A DNA stretch of 32,066 nt, taken from the NCBI GenBank assembly GCA_900548255.1, contig URKH01000015.1:1-32066 (forward strand). Direction: 5' to 3'. Source of the DNA: an uncultured Collinsella sp. (GTDB lineage: Bacteria; Actinomycetota; Coriobacteriia; Coriobacteriales; Coriobacteriaceae). The notes below the pieces were generated by a model, which was not told the origin of the DNA, ran no database searches, and was given only the letters and a program-made list of their open reading frames with translations. Every line of letters begins with the position of its first letter. The stretch's first letter is position 1. The position numbers were made by a program, and so were the translations under genes. Positions 7,913-16,019 of the stretch are shown here, piece by piece.

Positions 7913-7942
7913 AGCTAAAAAAGCCCAGTCCCGAATTAACTG
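7913..7942 (-). repeat. Dispersed GGGAC-type repeat, copy 2
   Basis: Read on the minus strand this begins CAGTTAATTCGGGACTGGGC and ends TTTTTTAGCT. It matches the copy at 6261-6291 in sequence and length. It is 20 bp from the 34-bp inverted repeat, so the two may form one composite element. Confidence 0.55.
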
Positions 7943-8067
7943 CCGTGCGGCTATACTGGTGCGCGGTCGTTTGCGAGCTCACGCGGCGGCCCTTGGTAAC
8001 CCGACTTCCCGCGCCGTATCCGTAACGGCGCTCCCGGGGGAAGCGGATATACGCAAAGGAGTTTTAT

Positions 8068-9771
8068 ATGAGCAATCCCTCGAACCGCACCTCGATGCGC
8101 GGTCAACTTACGCTGCGCGGCGTCGTCATCGGCGTCCTTGGCTGCGTGATCATCACGGCAAGCTCGGCCTACACGGCCCTCAAGATGGGCGCACTCCCCT
8201 GGCCGATCGTCTTCGCTGCCGTCATCTCGCTGTTCTTCCTTAAGCTCATGGGCAACGCCAGCCTCAATGAGGCAAACGTCACCCACACCATCATGTCAGC
8301 AGGCGCCATGGTCGCCGGCGGTCTGGCGTTTACCATCCCGGGCGCCTGGATGCTGGGCTATGCCGACCAGATCAGCTGGCTCGACATGTTCATCGTGGCA
8401 CTCGCCGGCACCATCCTGGGTCTGCTGGCCACGGCACTCATCCACCGTCACTTTATCGTGGACGCCGCGCTGGAGTTCCCCACCGGCAACGCCGCAGCTC
8501 AGACCCTGCGCGCCACCGAGGCCGGCGGCAAGACTGGCAAGCAGCTCTTTGGCTCCATGGCCATCGCCGGCATCTACAGCGTGCTTCGAGACGCCCTGGG
8601 CGTGGTGCCCAGCATGCTGTGCACGCTCAATATCCCCGGCGTTACCTTTGCCATCTACAACTCGCCCATGTTGCTCTCCGTCGGCTTCCTCGTGGGCTTC
8701 GCCCCGGTCGCATTCTGGTTTGCCGGCGCGCTACTGGGCAATTTTGGCATCATTGTCGGCGGCACCGCTACCGGTCTGTTTGACGTTATGACCGCACAAG
8801 GCATTGTTAAGTCCCTGGGTATGGGCCTTATGATGGGCTTTGGCGTCGCCGTCGTCCTCAAGGACATCCTGCCGCAGGTCGCCGGTATCGTCCGCGGCCT
8901 TGCCGCCGACAGCTCCACCGACACCGACGAGCAGTCGCTCATCTCGGGCTCCCTTAAGCTCGACGCCGGTATCATCGGCCTGGGCGCTGCCGCCATCGCC
9001 GTGATCATCGCCATTGTGCTCGACCTTGGCCCCGTTCCTGCCGTCATCGTCACGCTGTTCACCTTTGTCACCACCATCATGAGCGCGCAGAGCTGCGGTC
9101 AGACGGGCATCGACCCCATGGAGATCTTTGGCCTCATCGTCATGCTCATCGTTGCCGCCTTCGCGCAGCTCGCTCAGGTCAAGCTGTTCTTTATCGCCGG
9201 CATCGTGGCCGTAGCGTGCGGCCTTGCGGGCGACGTCATGAACGACTTTAAGGCCGGCGCCGTGCTGGGCACCAACCCGCGCGCACAGTGGGTCGGCCAG
9301 GCCATCGGCGGCATCGTGGGCGCCCTGGTCGCTGCCGCCGTCATGGTCGCGCTCGTCACCGCCTATGGTCCGGATGCTTTCGGCCCCGACAAGAGCTTTG
9401 TGGCCGCGCAGGCAAGCGTCGTCGCCACCATGGTCTCGGGCATCCCGAGCGTGCCGTGGTTCGCAGGCGGCTTTATCGCCGGCATCGTCATGTACTGGCT
9501 CGGCATTCCGGCCATGATGATCGGCCTAGGCGTGTACCTGCCGTTCTACATGTCGCTCACGGCCTTCTTGGGCTCCTGCGTCAAGCTCGCCTACGACAAG
9601 TGGGCCGCACGCCGCGACGCCGCTGCCGGTCTTTCGGACGAGGAGAAGGCCTCCAAGGATGCCGCCTTCCAGGAGCAGGGCCTGGTCGTCGCCAGCGGCC
9701 TGCTCGGCGGCGAGTCCATCGTCGGCGTTATCCTGGCGTTTGTCTCTGTTGGTCTGAGCCTGCTAGGGTAG
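8068..9771 (+). CDS. OPT family oligopeptide/metal-chelate transporter
   Basis: The 567-residue protein is almost wholly hydrophobic, with about 14-16 membrane segments. It carries OPT/YSL hallmarks: an N-terminal SSAYTALKMGALPWPIVFAA segment, NEANVTHTIMSAGAMVAGGLAF, EFPTGNAAAQTL, and C-terminal IPSVPWFAGGFIAGIVMYWLG and GVYLPFYMSL. OPT proteins import peptides or metal-chelate complexes by proton symport. The substrate cannot be read from sequence. The start has a good site (AAAGGAG) before ATG. A strong terminator follows the stop, and the gene is transcribed alone. A 120-bp leader precedes it, in which I see a TATACT element but no confident -35. Confidence 0.93.
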   Translation: MSNPSNRTSMRGQLTLRGVVIGVLGCVIITASSAYTALKMGALPWPIVFAAVISLFFLKLMGNASLNEANVTHTIMSAGAMVAGGLAFTIPGAWMLGYADQISWLDMFIVALAGTILGLLATALIHRHFIVDAALEFPTGNAAAQTLRATEAGGKTGKQLFGSMAIAGIYSVLRDALGVVPSMLCTLNIPGVTFAIYNSPMLLSVGFLVGFAPVAFWFAGALLGNFGIIVGGTATGLFDVMTAQGIVKSLGMGLMMGFGVAVVLKDILPQVAGIVRGLAADSSTDTDEQSLISGSLKLDAGIIGLGAAAIAVIIAIVLDLGPVPAVIVTLFTFVTTIMSAQSCGQTGIDPMEIFGLIVMLIVAAFAQLAQVKLFFIAGIVAVACGLAGDVMNDFKAGAVLGTNPRAQWVGQAIGGIVGALVAAAVMVALVTAYGPDAFGPDKSFVAAQASVVATMVSGIPSVPWFAGGFIAGIVMYWLGIPAMMIGLGVYLPFYMSLTAFLGSCVKLAYDKWAARRDAAAGLSDEEKASKDAAFQEQGLVVASGLLGGESIVGVILAFVSVGLSLLG

Positions 9772-9796
9772 GCCGAACAACAACGCACCAGCGCAG

Positions 9797-9834
9797 AGCG
9801 CGGGGTCGGAATCAAACCGGCCCCGCGCTTTTTT
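9797..9834 (+). terminator. Rho-independent terminator after OPT transporter
   Basis: AGCGCGGGG pairs with CCCCGCGCT across a short loop and is followed by TTTTTT. This is a textbook intrinsic terminator 25 nt past the OPT stop codon. Confidence 0.93.
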
Positions 9835-9910
9835 GTCTATTTGACTCTTATGATCCTCACGGCGTTTTAGCCATGTCGATTGTCCTGACTTCCAGGTCAA
9901 CAAACCTTGT

Positions 9911-9939
9911 CTGACACCTCGCCTAACGCGGTGTAGAGT
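9911..9939 (+). promoter_or_regulatory. Candidate promoter for DUF389 gene
   Basis: CTGACA (9911-9916) and TAGAGT (9934-9939) are spaced by 17 bp, which fits a housekeeping sigma promoter. It lies about 48 nt upstream of the DUF389 start and after the OPT terminator. Confidence 0.5.
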
Positions 9940-9986
9940 AAAGACGACAGACGCAAGAAGCGGCTCAGAAGCTAAACGAGGTAAGC

Positions 9987-11126
9987 ATGGAACTCGACAA
10001 ACAACAGATCAAGCGGCTGTGCGAGCGTCATCATCGTCGTCACGGTATACGCCCTGCACACAGCGAGGCCATGGAGAATGCCACCCGTTTCCTTAAGCAG
10101 GCGTTCAACATACGCGAGGGACGCGCGCCCTATCACGTGATTCGCAAGCGCTTTGTAAACGGGGCGCGCCTGACTGGCTCGCACTTATGCATCCTGATCA
10201 TTGCCATGTTGATCGCGAGCATCGGCCTCGATATCGACTCGGACATCGCCATCGTGGGCGCCATGCTCATCTGTCCGCTCATGGGCTCGGTCCTTGCCAT
10301 GGCATACGGCATCGCCACGCTCGACCGCGAGATTGCCGTCGAGGCGATTGCCGGCCTCGCGCTGCAGATGGTCTTTTGTCTAATCACGTCCACGCTGTAC
10401 TTTAAGCTCTCGCCCCTTGGCACCACCACGGCCGCCATCATCGACAACTCGACACCGACTGTGTGGGACCTTGCCGTCGCGCTCGCGGGCGGCTTTGCGG
10501 GCGGACTGGGCAACTCGCGCGACCAGGAACCCGCCACGCTCATCGCCGGCGTGGCCGTGGCGACCGCGCTCATGCCGCCCCTGTGCGCGGCGGGCTATGG
10601 CATCGCCATCGCAAGCGGGTCGCTGTTTCTTTCAGCCCTCTACGAGTTTGGCATCAACGTGGTCTTTATCGCACTGGCTGCCGAAGCCGTGCTGCTTCTT
10701 TTGCGCGTGCCGCTCAAACGTGACCTCAACGGCGACGGCATTGTGACCGCCGAGGAAAACGCCGAGGTCGATGAGCTGTCACACAAGGTGCGCCGCCGCA
10801 TCATCGTGGGCACGGTGATCTTTGCCATCCCCTGCATCGTTATGACGGCGGGGTCTATTGGCTCGGCGCAGGCCGGCGTGCAGGACGGTTACGGCGTCAC
10901 CGAAACCACGCGCGAGCTTGCCGCGGTGCTGCCGGGTTTTAAGGATTACACCGTTGCCGTCGAGACCTCGGCCACCGAAGGCGAGGAGGAGGGCCTTGTC
11001 GAGCGCGAGGTTGTCGCCCATGTGACGACAAGCGAGGCGCTTGGGGCACACGACCGCCGTGTAGCCCGCAAGCTCATCGACCTCAATGTGCCCGAGCTCG
11101 ATCGCGTGGAGTTTGATGTGCAGTAA
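9987..11126 (+). CDS. DUF389 membrane protein with an EF-hand loop
   Basis: The 379-residue protein matches DUF389 (TIGR00341-like). It has a membrane core with DIDSDIAIVGAMLICPLMGSV, a GGFAGGLGNSRDQEPATLIAGVAVATALMPPLCAAGYG block, and about six transmembrane segments between residues 66 and 305. A cytoplasm-facing loop after residue 241 contains DLNGDGIVTAEE (246-257), which satisfies the canonical EF-hand calcium loop at positions 1, 3, 5, 6 and 12. The C-terminal 85 residues form a soluble domain. The function of DUF389 is not known. The start has GAGG upstream of ATG. A hairpin follows the gene. Confidence 0.9.
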   Translation: MELDKQQIKRLCERHHRRHGIRPAHSEAMENATRFLKQAFNIREGRAPYHVIRKRFVNGARLTGSHLCILIIAMLIASIGLDIDSDIAIVGAMLICPLMGSVLAMAYGIATLDREIAVEAIAGLALQMVFCLITSTLYFKLSPLGTTTAAIIDNSTPTVWDLAVALAGGFAGGLGNSRDQEPATLIAGVAVATALMPPLCAAGYGIAIASGSLFLSALYEFGINVVFIALAAEAVLLLLRVPLKRDLNGDGIVTAEENAEVDELSHKVRRRIIVGTVIFAIPCIVMTAGSIGSAQAGVQDGYGVTETTRELAAVLPGFKDYTVAVETSATEGEEEGLVEREVVAHVTTSEALGAHDRRVARKLIDLNVPELDRVEFDVQ

Positions 11127-11200
11127 TACGCGACGTGGGATGGATGCGCGCAGCCGCGAGTCACGACATGGCGCAGACGTGACGCGGGCCACGAGCAAAT

Positions 11201-11231
11201 AGCGGGGCGCGGTCCATGGCCGCGCTCCGCT
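11201..11231 (+). terminator. GC-rich hairpin after DUF389 gene
   Basis: AGCGGGGCGCGG and CCGCGCTCCGCT pair at 11 of 12 positions around a 7-nt loop. It lies between convergent genes. The following sequence (CGCTGATTTATT) is only weakly T-rich, so termination may be inefficient. Confidence 0.55.
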
Positions 11232-11251
11232 CGCTGATTTATTGCCGTGAA

Positions 11252-11701
11252 TCAGCTGTCCGCATCGACATCGCCAGACTCCACTGTAAACGCCGGACCG
11301 GTACTCACCAGATAAAAACGGGTCACCCTGGTATCTCTAAATAGGTAGAGCAAGCCCTGATCGCGTCGGCGCGAAATATACGCCACGTGGACCGTACCGA
11401 ATTCTTCGCCGTTTTCCTTCTTTAATATCAGGATGTTGGGGTCATCCGTACGCTTAAACTGCCCGTCTGTGCAGATTCCGTCTTGGTCGACCAGCTGCCA
11501 TCGACAGTTGTCCTCCTCAAGAAAAGCCAGGGTTTCCCGACTTGTTTCGTCATCCCGATAGTAACCGTCAATGGCAAAGCCTTCGGAAGCACATTCCTGC
11601 ATATAGGATGTTTCTCGACTTATAGCGAACTGCCCTATAGCGCCCAGGAGCACAGCTAGGCAAACCACTGCAAGGGTTATCGAAATAACACGGCGATCCA
11701 T
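11252..11701 (-). CDS. Signal-anchored hypothetical protein
   Basis: I do not recognise this 149-residue protein. Residues 1-4 are basic, residues 5-27 are a hydrophobic anchor (ISITLAVVCLAVLLGAIGQF), and the rest is a soluble, mixed domain expected outside the cell. There is no lipobox cysteine. The ectodomain has ETLAFLEEDNCRWQLVDQDG and repeated strand-like stretches, with cysteines at about 37, 66 and 76. This lipocalin- or DUF-like beta pattern often occurs in small Coriobacterial surface proteins, but I claim no homology. No good ribosome site precedes the ATG. It lies just left of the repeat-bounded island. Confidence 0.6.
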   Translation of the reverse strand: MDRRVISITLAVVCLAVLLGAIGQFAISRETSYMQECASEGFAIDGYYRDDETSRETLAFLEEDNCRWQLVDQDGICTDGQFKRTDDPNILILKKENGEEFGTVHVAYISRRRDQGLLYLFRDTRVTRFYLVSTGPAFTVESGDVDADS

Positions 11702-11934
11702 GTTAGCCCAACCGATAGTTGTTTAACGGAGCACGAAACATACCCGGAACCTCCGATATCAGGGGGAACGTCACCTACGGCCTGCCGGTAATCATATGTT
11801 TCCAACATCAAACCATATGACTACAACTCGTTGGAGATAGATTCCATAAACGGACAATGATATACGGCGAACGGCTACACTTATCAATAAACCCAGAGTT
11901 ATGGAGGCCGTTTTTCGTACTGCAAGATCGCAGT
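11702..11934. other. AT-rich gap without recognisable gene
   Basis: I see no gene here. There is a short 7-bp inverted repeat (TCATATG at 11792-11798, CATATGA at 11814-11820). Short open frames lack ribosome sites and family features. The composition becomes visibly richer in A/T from about 11790. Confidence 0.5.
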
Positions 11935-12063
11935 TTTCGGAAGTGCGGTGAAAAATCGAGTTCTGCCGACCAGACCGACTTTTTTAGCAACAAAACCGCA
12001 GGTCACAAGAGTTCAAAAGAGCAGTGTGCTCGAAGGTTCGGAGTTTTCCCCGCACTTCCGAAA
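11935..12063. repeat. 129-bp segment bounded by 20-bp inverted repeats
   Basis: The left arm 11935-11954 and the right arm 12044-12063 are complementary at 19 of 20 positions (core TTTCGGAAGTGCGG). The 89-bp interior has no credible ORF. This is the layout of a small MITE-like element. The right arm overlaps the left edge of the direct repeat that bounds the RiPP island. Confidence 0.6.
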
Positions 12064-12115
12064 TCCGAGTCCACGAAAGGCGTCGGCAAGGCCATTTGCG
12101 CAACATGTATCCAGT

Positions 12116-12150
12116 AAAAAAGGGCCGCAGCCGGTACGGCTACCACCCTT
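12116..12150 (-). terminator. Duplicated, decayed activase terminator
   Basis: Read on the minus strand, AGGGTGGTAGCC pairs imperfectly with GGCTGCGGCCCT and is followed by TTTTTT. It is the left-hand copy of the activase terminator at 17531-17565. It now lies downstream of the island operon and could terminate it after readthrough of the pseudogene remnant. Confidence 0.6.
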
Positions 12151-12180
12151 CCGTCTCATATCTAGCCCGAAGCAGGTCGG

Positions 12181-12392
12181 CTACTTCTTAATACCGCGTC
12201 ACAGACGCTTTGCGACCGATGCCACGGCCTCCTCGCTAACCGAATCGCAGGCAGGCGAAGGGCTGCGTGCAGATGATGTTGGACGCACCGCGATCGATCA
12301 GGTCGAGTATCTCGGCCGTGAGCAGCCAGACCTCGCCCATGTTATTACATACCGAAAGCACCGTGCGGGCCTTGTCGGCCATGGCGCCAACA
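12181..12392 (-). pseudogene. Remnant of acyl-CoA dehydratase activase C terminus
   Basis: The minus strand encodes fragments of the last approximately 150 codons of the giant activase found at 17596-22383. An internal deletion corresponding to about 17666-17913 of the intact gene removes roughly 250 bases, with CAG at both ends. In the final segment the codon corresponding to the glycine of RLGRGIKK is TGA, a premature stop. There is no start and no upstream coding sequence, so it cannot be functional. Its value is as a footprint of how the adjacent island arrived. Confidence 0.88.
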
Positions 12393-12413
12393 CCTGAAGA
12401 TTTTGTCCGCAAC

Positions 12414-13013
12414 TCAAAGAGCTAGGAGGTTGATAAAATCCAGAAACATCATGGCTAAAAGAGACGGGCACACTGTCCCTGTTTTTCGCACGAGCAGCGC
12501 AAAAATAAGGCCCAGACAAAGATAGCCCCCCATCATTGCAATGATGTAATTTGTGGGTGCCCCGATTAAACACTGTTGAGTCACGAGAAGCAATGCCCAT
12601 AGAATCGACTGTACAAATGCCCTTATGCAAAACGGCCGAACTATTCCGACGATTGTGTATTCAAATAAAAATACGTACCTAAATAACAGCTCATGCAAAA
12701 CTGAAACCGAACAGACCAATACCCATCTGGATATTGATTTTCCACCTATATCGAGCATGGCGGCCATAATAATAAATACGATGAAAATGAACTGCCATCC
12801 CAAAAGAATCCCACGCTGCTTGGTCTTATCACGGGAAACAGCGCCCCGAGTTGCAAAAAGATAGACTACCAACGCACAAAAGAGCGCCCCTGTAGAGCAC
12901 AGCCAAGCGGGAGATCCTTTTGCAATAACCCAAATGGCCCACGGCACGCTAGCAACCATCGTACCCAGTAGATAACGTGCCCCCAGGCGCATTATTTCAG
13001 TCGCTTTTCCCAA
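12414..13013 (-). CDS. CPBP-like membrane protein with altered catalytic residues
   Basis: The 199-residue protein has about six transmembrane segments and the sequence layout of CPBP (Abi, CAAX-type) intramembrane proteases. HELLFRYVF (107-115) aligns with the family motif EExxxR, here with the first Glu as His. FVQSILWALLLV (133-144) aligns with motif 2 but lacks its His. CPSLLAMMFLDFINLL (182-197) aligns with motif 3, with Met where the metal-binding His is expected. It may therefore be a non-catalytic relative, for example for immunity or leader handling. It is the last gene of the RiPP operon and overlaps the ABC gene by 17 nt. The start is TTG at 13013 with GAGG upstream; ATG at 12992 is an alternative. 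Confidence 0.7.
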   Translation of the reverse strand: MGKATEIMRLGARYLLGTMVASVPWAIWVIAKGSPAWLCSTGALFCALVVYLFATRGAVSRDKTKQRGILLGWQFIFIVFIIMAAMLDIGGKSISRWVLVCSVSVLHELLFRYVFLFEYTIVGIVRPFCIRAFVQSILWALLLVTQQCLIGAPTNYIIAMMGGYLCLGLIFALLVRKTGTVCPSLLAMMFLDFINLLAL

Positions 13014-14571
13014 GCTCTACCACCTCATCACTAGCTGCTATTAGGTCCATATCGTGTGTAATAACAATGACAATCTTGTGCTTGCGCAGTTCCTTCACAG
13101 CATTTATCAGAGCTTCTTTATGAGCAATATCAAGTGATGCTGTTGGCTCATCGAATAAATAGACGTCTGCCTTCTTTTCCAAGACCCGCCTAATTTCCAA
13201 TTGTTTCAGTTCCCCAGGAGACATTCCCCCGCACCTCTTCTTTTCGATAGAAGGAAAATTTCTATCGCTAAGAAAATCCTTTACTGATATCGGGGTTTGT
13301 TCGGCAAACGAAACTAGATTCCGCCTAAGGTGCTCGCAGTTGATTTCTTCTTGGGCCTTACCGTTGTAGGAAATAGCCCCACCGTAACCCGAATTGAAAC
13401 AACCCATTAATAAGTACGCAAGGCTCGTTTTGCCCGAGCCATTAATCCCCACAAGAGCATAGAGCTTTCCTTTGTCAAACCTGAGATTCAAGTTATTGTA
13501 GAGACACTTTTCATTTAATGTAAAACCAAAATTATGCAGTTCGATGTAATCGATCTCCAAGAGCTCCTCTCCAGCAACAGCCAAAGGCAATTTAGAGGCA
13601 TTTAGACGAGATATCGATGAGAAGCAGTCTTGTACGCTACTACCTATACCGTAGATTGACCTCACGGCAGATAGCATTAAAGCCATGTAGCTCGAAACGG
13701 CAACAAGTTGGCCTACACTCATGCTTCCATGCATTACATAGAAAGCCGAAATCAAAAGAATAGTCACCTGGGACGCAGCCGCAGCAAAGGAATCCGTTGC
13801 CTGAAATCTCGAAACGACACTTTGATAGGCGACTCCGGCGTGCAGCAAAGACGAAAAAAAGCTATCTATGGATTTCAATGCTCTTTCGAATAGCACATTA
13901 ACATACAAAAATCTCTGATGCGCAAGTACGGACTCCACTTTTCCGAAATACAGGGACTGCTCCTCCTTAAAGGTCAGACCTGAAACAAAAAGCGGTTTTC
14001 TGAATAAAGCATATGCAATTGCATACAAGATGCAAAATGTCACGGAAACCCAAAAGAGCGCTACGGAGCATCCATAGAGAAAAATAAAACTGATACCTAG
14101 CTGGACAACCGCAAGAAGTACCGTCTGGAGCACCGACAATCCGAAGGAAGCCACAGTATTGGCATCTGAACAAATTTGTTGAGTTTTTTCAGCTGACTCC
14201 TGCTCAAAATATAACTCAAAAGGCATCCGAACGAGCTCATCGATTTTACTTCGAACAATCGAGTATGCAGCCACGGTCGTTATCCGCATTGAAAGAAGGG
14301 TGCTTAAATAACTGACAACAATATCGATTAGTGCCGCAAAACCAATTAGAGCGCTGCTAATCATGATAGTATCGTAAGATGTTTTTTTAGATATATTGTC
14401 AACCAGAGCGCTCGTAAGCAGCGGGGATACAGAAGCCATCATTCCAGATATTATTAAGCACAACGCGAAGACTATAACCAGAAGCAATTGGGAAGAAAAC
14501 CCAAGTCTGAAATATGGCAGACAATCGAAGAGCGCCGTTGAGTCCGCATCACTTCTTATGCTTGAAATCAT
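12997..14571 (-). CDS. ABC transporter, fused permease and ATPase, RiPP exporter
   Basis: The 524-residue protein is a half-transporter with an N-terminal six-helix membrane domain (about residues 25-310) and a C-terminal ATPase (335-524). The ATPase shows Walker A GINGSGKTS (375-383), Q-loop Q425, a divergent signature MSPGE (450-454) in place of LSGGQ, Walker B YLFDEP (D474, E475) and switch His506. There is no N-terminal C39 peptidase domain, so it would export without cleaving a leader. It overlaps the maturase gene by 23 nt and the CPBP-like gene by 17 nt, consistent with a tightly coupled operon. Export of the modified Cys-rich peptides is inferred from context. Confidence 0.88.
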   Translation of the reverse strand: MISSIRSDADSTALFDCLPYFRLGFSSQLLLVIVFALCLIISGMMASVSPLLTSALVDNISKKTSYDTIMISSALIGFAALIDIVVSYLSTLLSMRITTVAAYSIVRSKIDELVRMPFELYFEQESAEKTQQICSDANTVASFGLSVLQTVLLAVVQLGISFIFLYGCSVALFWVSVTFCILYAIAYALFRKPLFVSGLTFKEEQSLYFGKVESVLAHQRFLYVNVLFERALKSIDSFFSSLLHAGVAYQSVVSRFQATDSFAAAASQVTILLISAFYVMHGSMSVGQLVAVSSYMALMLSAVRSIYGIGSSVQDCFSSISRLNASKLPLAVAGEELLEIDYIELHNFGFTLNEKCLYNNLNLRFDKGKLYALVGINGSGKTSLAYLLMGCFNSGYGGAISYNGKAQEEINCEHLRRNLVSFAEQTPISVKDFLSDRNFPSIEKKRCGGMSPGELKQLEIRRVLEKKADVYLFDEPTASLDIAHKEALINAVKELRKHKIVIVITHDMDLIAASDEVVELGKSD

Positions 14572-15808
14572 AGGCCGCCCTCATTACTTTTATACAGTTC
14601 TTTCTTGCAGATACGCAGCTTGTCTTATTTTCATACAGCCTGGTGAAGGGACAGCCACCCATGCACATAGGAAGAAGCGAGCAGTTAAGACATTCTGAAT
14701 CTGAACAAAAGTCGTAAGCATTCCATTTGGAAACTTCGAATGCGTTACTCGCTACGCTTTCAAAGATGCTGCCATAACTTCTGTCGGAATATCCTATTTC
14801 ATTCCAGCATTTATATAAGGAACCATCTGGTCCAATAACTTCTGAATATTTATTGACGGCTCCGCATATGGTCGGATTAAAGCCTGGAAGAAACGGATCC
14901 ATGTACCCCGTCATTTTGTAGCGAGACAAACAGGATGCTTCAATCGAGGCAAATTCGTCCTCTGAATAGCACGGAGAGTTAGCGCATGCCCCATTTATAT
15001 CATCTACTGCCGCTAAATACAGTTTTACTCTATTACGAAGACCTTTTTGATCAAGCGAATCAATCAAGCGATCAATCTGATCACCGTTCGTCGGATCAAC
15101 ATTAACTCTTAAGATAACATTGAAGTACGCACTAGCTCTTTTTACGTTATCGATAATACGGTTGAACGTATCACCGCCAGAAGGAAGACATCTTCGTTGA
15201 TTGTGTATTTCAGGCGGACCATCGACAGTCACCTGAACGTGCGTGACCCCATTTTTTGCAAGCAACTCCGCCGTTTTCCCATCTAAGAAATAACCGTTGG
15301 TCACCATGCTGGCGTTAAATAAGATTTCATCACTTCGGATTCCGCGCGTAATCTTCTCCACCGTCTCAATCGCCAATAAAGGCTCGCCGCCATACCAGGC
15401 AATCTGCAAACTTTCTGCCTGATTGTCTAAAGCCATGCCATTGATATGCTTTATTACCTGATCGACGCACTGGTCGCTCATTGAACCATAACGCTTGCCG
15501 TCCTCATAACAATACGGACACCTGAAATTACAATTCAATGTCGGAGCTATCGTAAATGAAAGTGATTTTGATTGCATGCGACAGGCCGATGATATCTCTT
15601 TTAAATGTTCGATTTCATCAAGTCCGTCGGAAACCAACAACCCCGCGTCCATCAAATTGTCGACAATTTCCGAAGGGCCATTAGCCCCATTCGCAAATAG
15701 TGCCTTCTCGTATTCCGCATCCAACGCAACAATTGCGCCGGAGTAAGAGTTATATACCAGCGTAGGCTGATTGCCTTTATCGATTACATTAAAGCGAGAC
15801 TGTTTCAT
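14549..15808 (-). CDS. Radical SAM/SPASM peptide maturase
   Basis: The 419-residue protein begins with an approximately 75-residue segment (TLVYNSYSGAIVALD, then LLVSDGLDEIEHLK) resembling the leader-binding or winged-helix part of peptide maturases. The radical SAM core follows: C93, C97 and C100 in CNFRCPYC, WYGGEP (138-143), SMVTNGY and VTVDGPPEIHN. The C-terminal SPASM region has C315, C334, C368, C373, C376, C382, C386, C398 and C405, enough for two auxiliary 4Fe-4S clusters. Such enzymes form thioether or related links from peptide cysteines. It lies directly after two Cys-rich precursor genes. The ATG at 15808 has ACGGAG upstream. I cannot tell from sequence which bond is made; a maturase of the Cys-rich, ranthipeptide/sactipeptide-type class fits best. 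Confidence 0.92.
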   Translation of the reverse strand: MKQSRFNVIDKGNQPTLVYNSYSGAIVALDAEYEKALFANGANGPSEIVDNLMDAGLLVSDGLDEIEHLKEISSACRMQSKSLSFTIAPTLNCNFRCPYCYEDGKRYGSMSDQCVDQVIKHINGMALDNQAESLQIAWYGGEPLLAIETVEKITRGIRSDEILFNASMVTNGYFLDGKTAELLAKNGVTHVQVTVDGPPEIHNQRRCLPSGGDTFNRIIDNVKRASAYFNVILRVNVDPTNGDQIDRLIDSLDQKGLRNRVKLYLAAVDDINGACANSPCYSEDEFASIEASCLSRYKMTGYMDPFLPGFNPTICGAVNKYSEVIGPDGSLYKCWNEIGYSDRSYGSIFESVASNAFEVSKWNAYDFCSDSECLNCSLLPMCMGGCPFTRLYENKTSCVSARKNCIKVMRAAYDFKHKK

Positions 15809-15846
15809 TTCTACTCCGTTGCATATTTCAATATTTCAACCTGCCA

Positions 15847-16011
15847 TTAGGAGTAATTCCAGCCACAAAATTTGGTAATGCAGATCCTCAGGCCACACGG
15901 TCCTCCCCCTGAATAACTCCAACAAATATGCGCTGCACAGGACACGCACGTAGAAATATCTCGAGACGAAGCAGGCATCTGAGTATTCACTGGCTTTTGA
16001 ATATATTCCAT
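15847..16011 (-). CDS. Cys-rich RiPP precursor peptide 2 (54 aa)
   Basis: A 54-codon frame starts ATG at 16011 with AGGAG five bases before it; that site overlaps the stop codon of precursor 1. The leader is MEYIQKPVNTQMPASSRDIS and the core is Cys-rich: C22, C25, C30, C39, C44 and C49, spaced C-x2-C-x4-C-x8-C-x4-C-x4-C, with a GGG stretch at 35-37 and the ending FCGWNYS. It shares [DE][WY]IQ and a following proline with precursor 1. Six cysteines in a short peptide beside a SPASM maturase match the pattern of ranthipeptide- or Clo7bot-like precursors as I recall them. A longer ORF in another frame (15836-16192) covers the same DNA but has no such features. Confidence 0.85.
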   Translation of the reverse strand: MEYIQKPVNTQMPASSRDISTCVSCAAHICWSYSGGGPCGLRICITKFCGWNYS

Positions 16012-16019
16012 CGAAGCTC

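Larger units (their letters stand above)
12053..12392 (-). repeat. Left direct repeat bounding the RiPP island
   Basis: This segment matches 17468-18054 in the same orientation. It begins at CACTTCCGAAATCCGAGTCC, runs through the activase terminator and stop codon, and continues into the activase coding sequence. Compared with the right copy it has scattered substitutions and one internal deletion of about 250 bases. The match ends near 12392, just before the stop codon of the first island gene. Confidence 0.9.

Noticed and set aside
11808..12117. Short ORFs of 61-86 codons in the gap left of the island
   Set aside because: They have no ribosome sites, overlap an inverted repeat and the direct repeat, and share no protein features.
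12465..12490. TGTCCC string in the CPBP-like gene as another REP core
   Set aside because: No inverted repeat surrounds it, and it is inside a coding region, so chance is enough.
12625..12864. 79-codon plus-strand ORF inside the CPBP-like gene
   Set aside because: Antisense to a protein with a coherent membrane topology and family motifs; no ribosome site.
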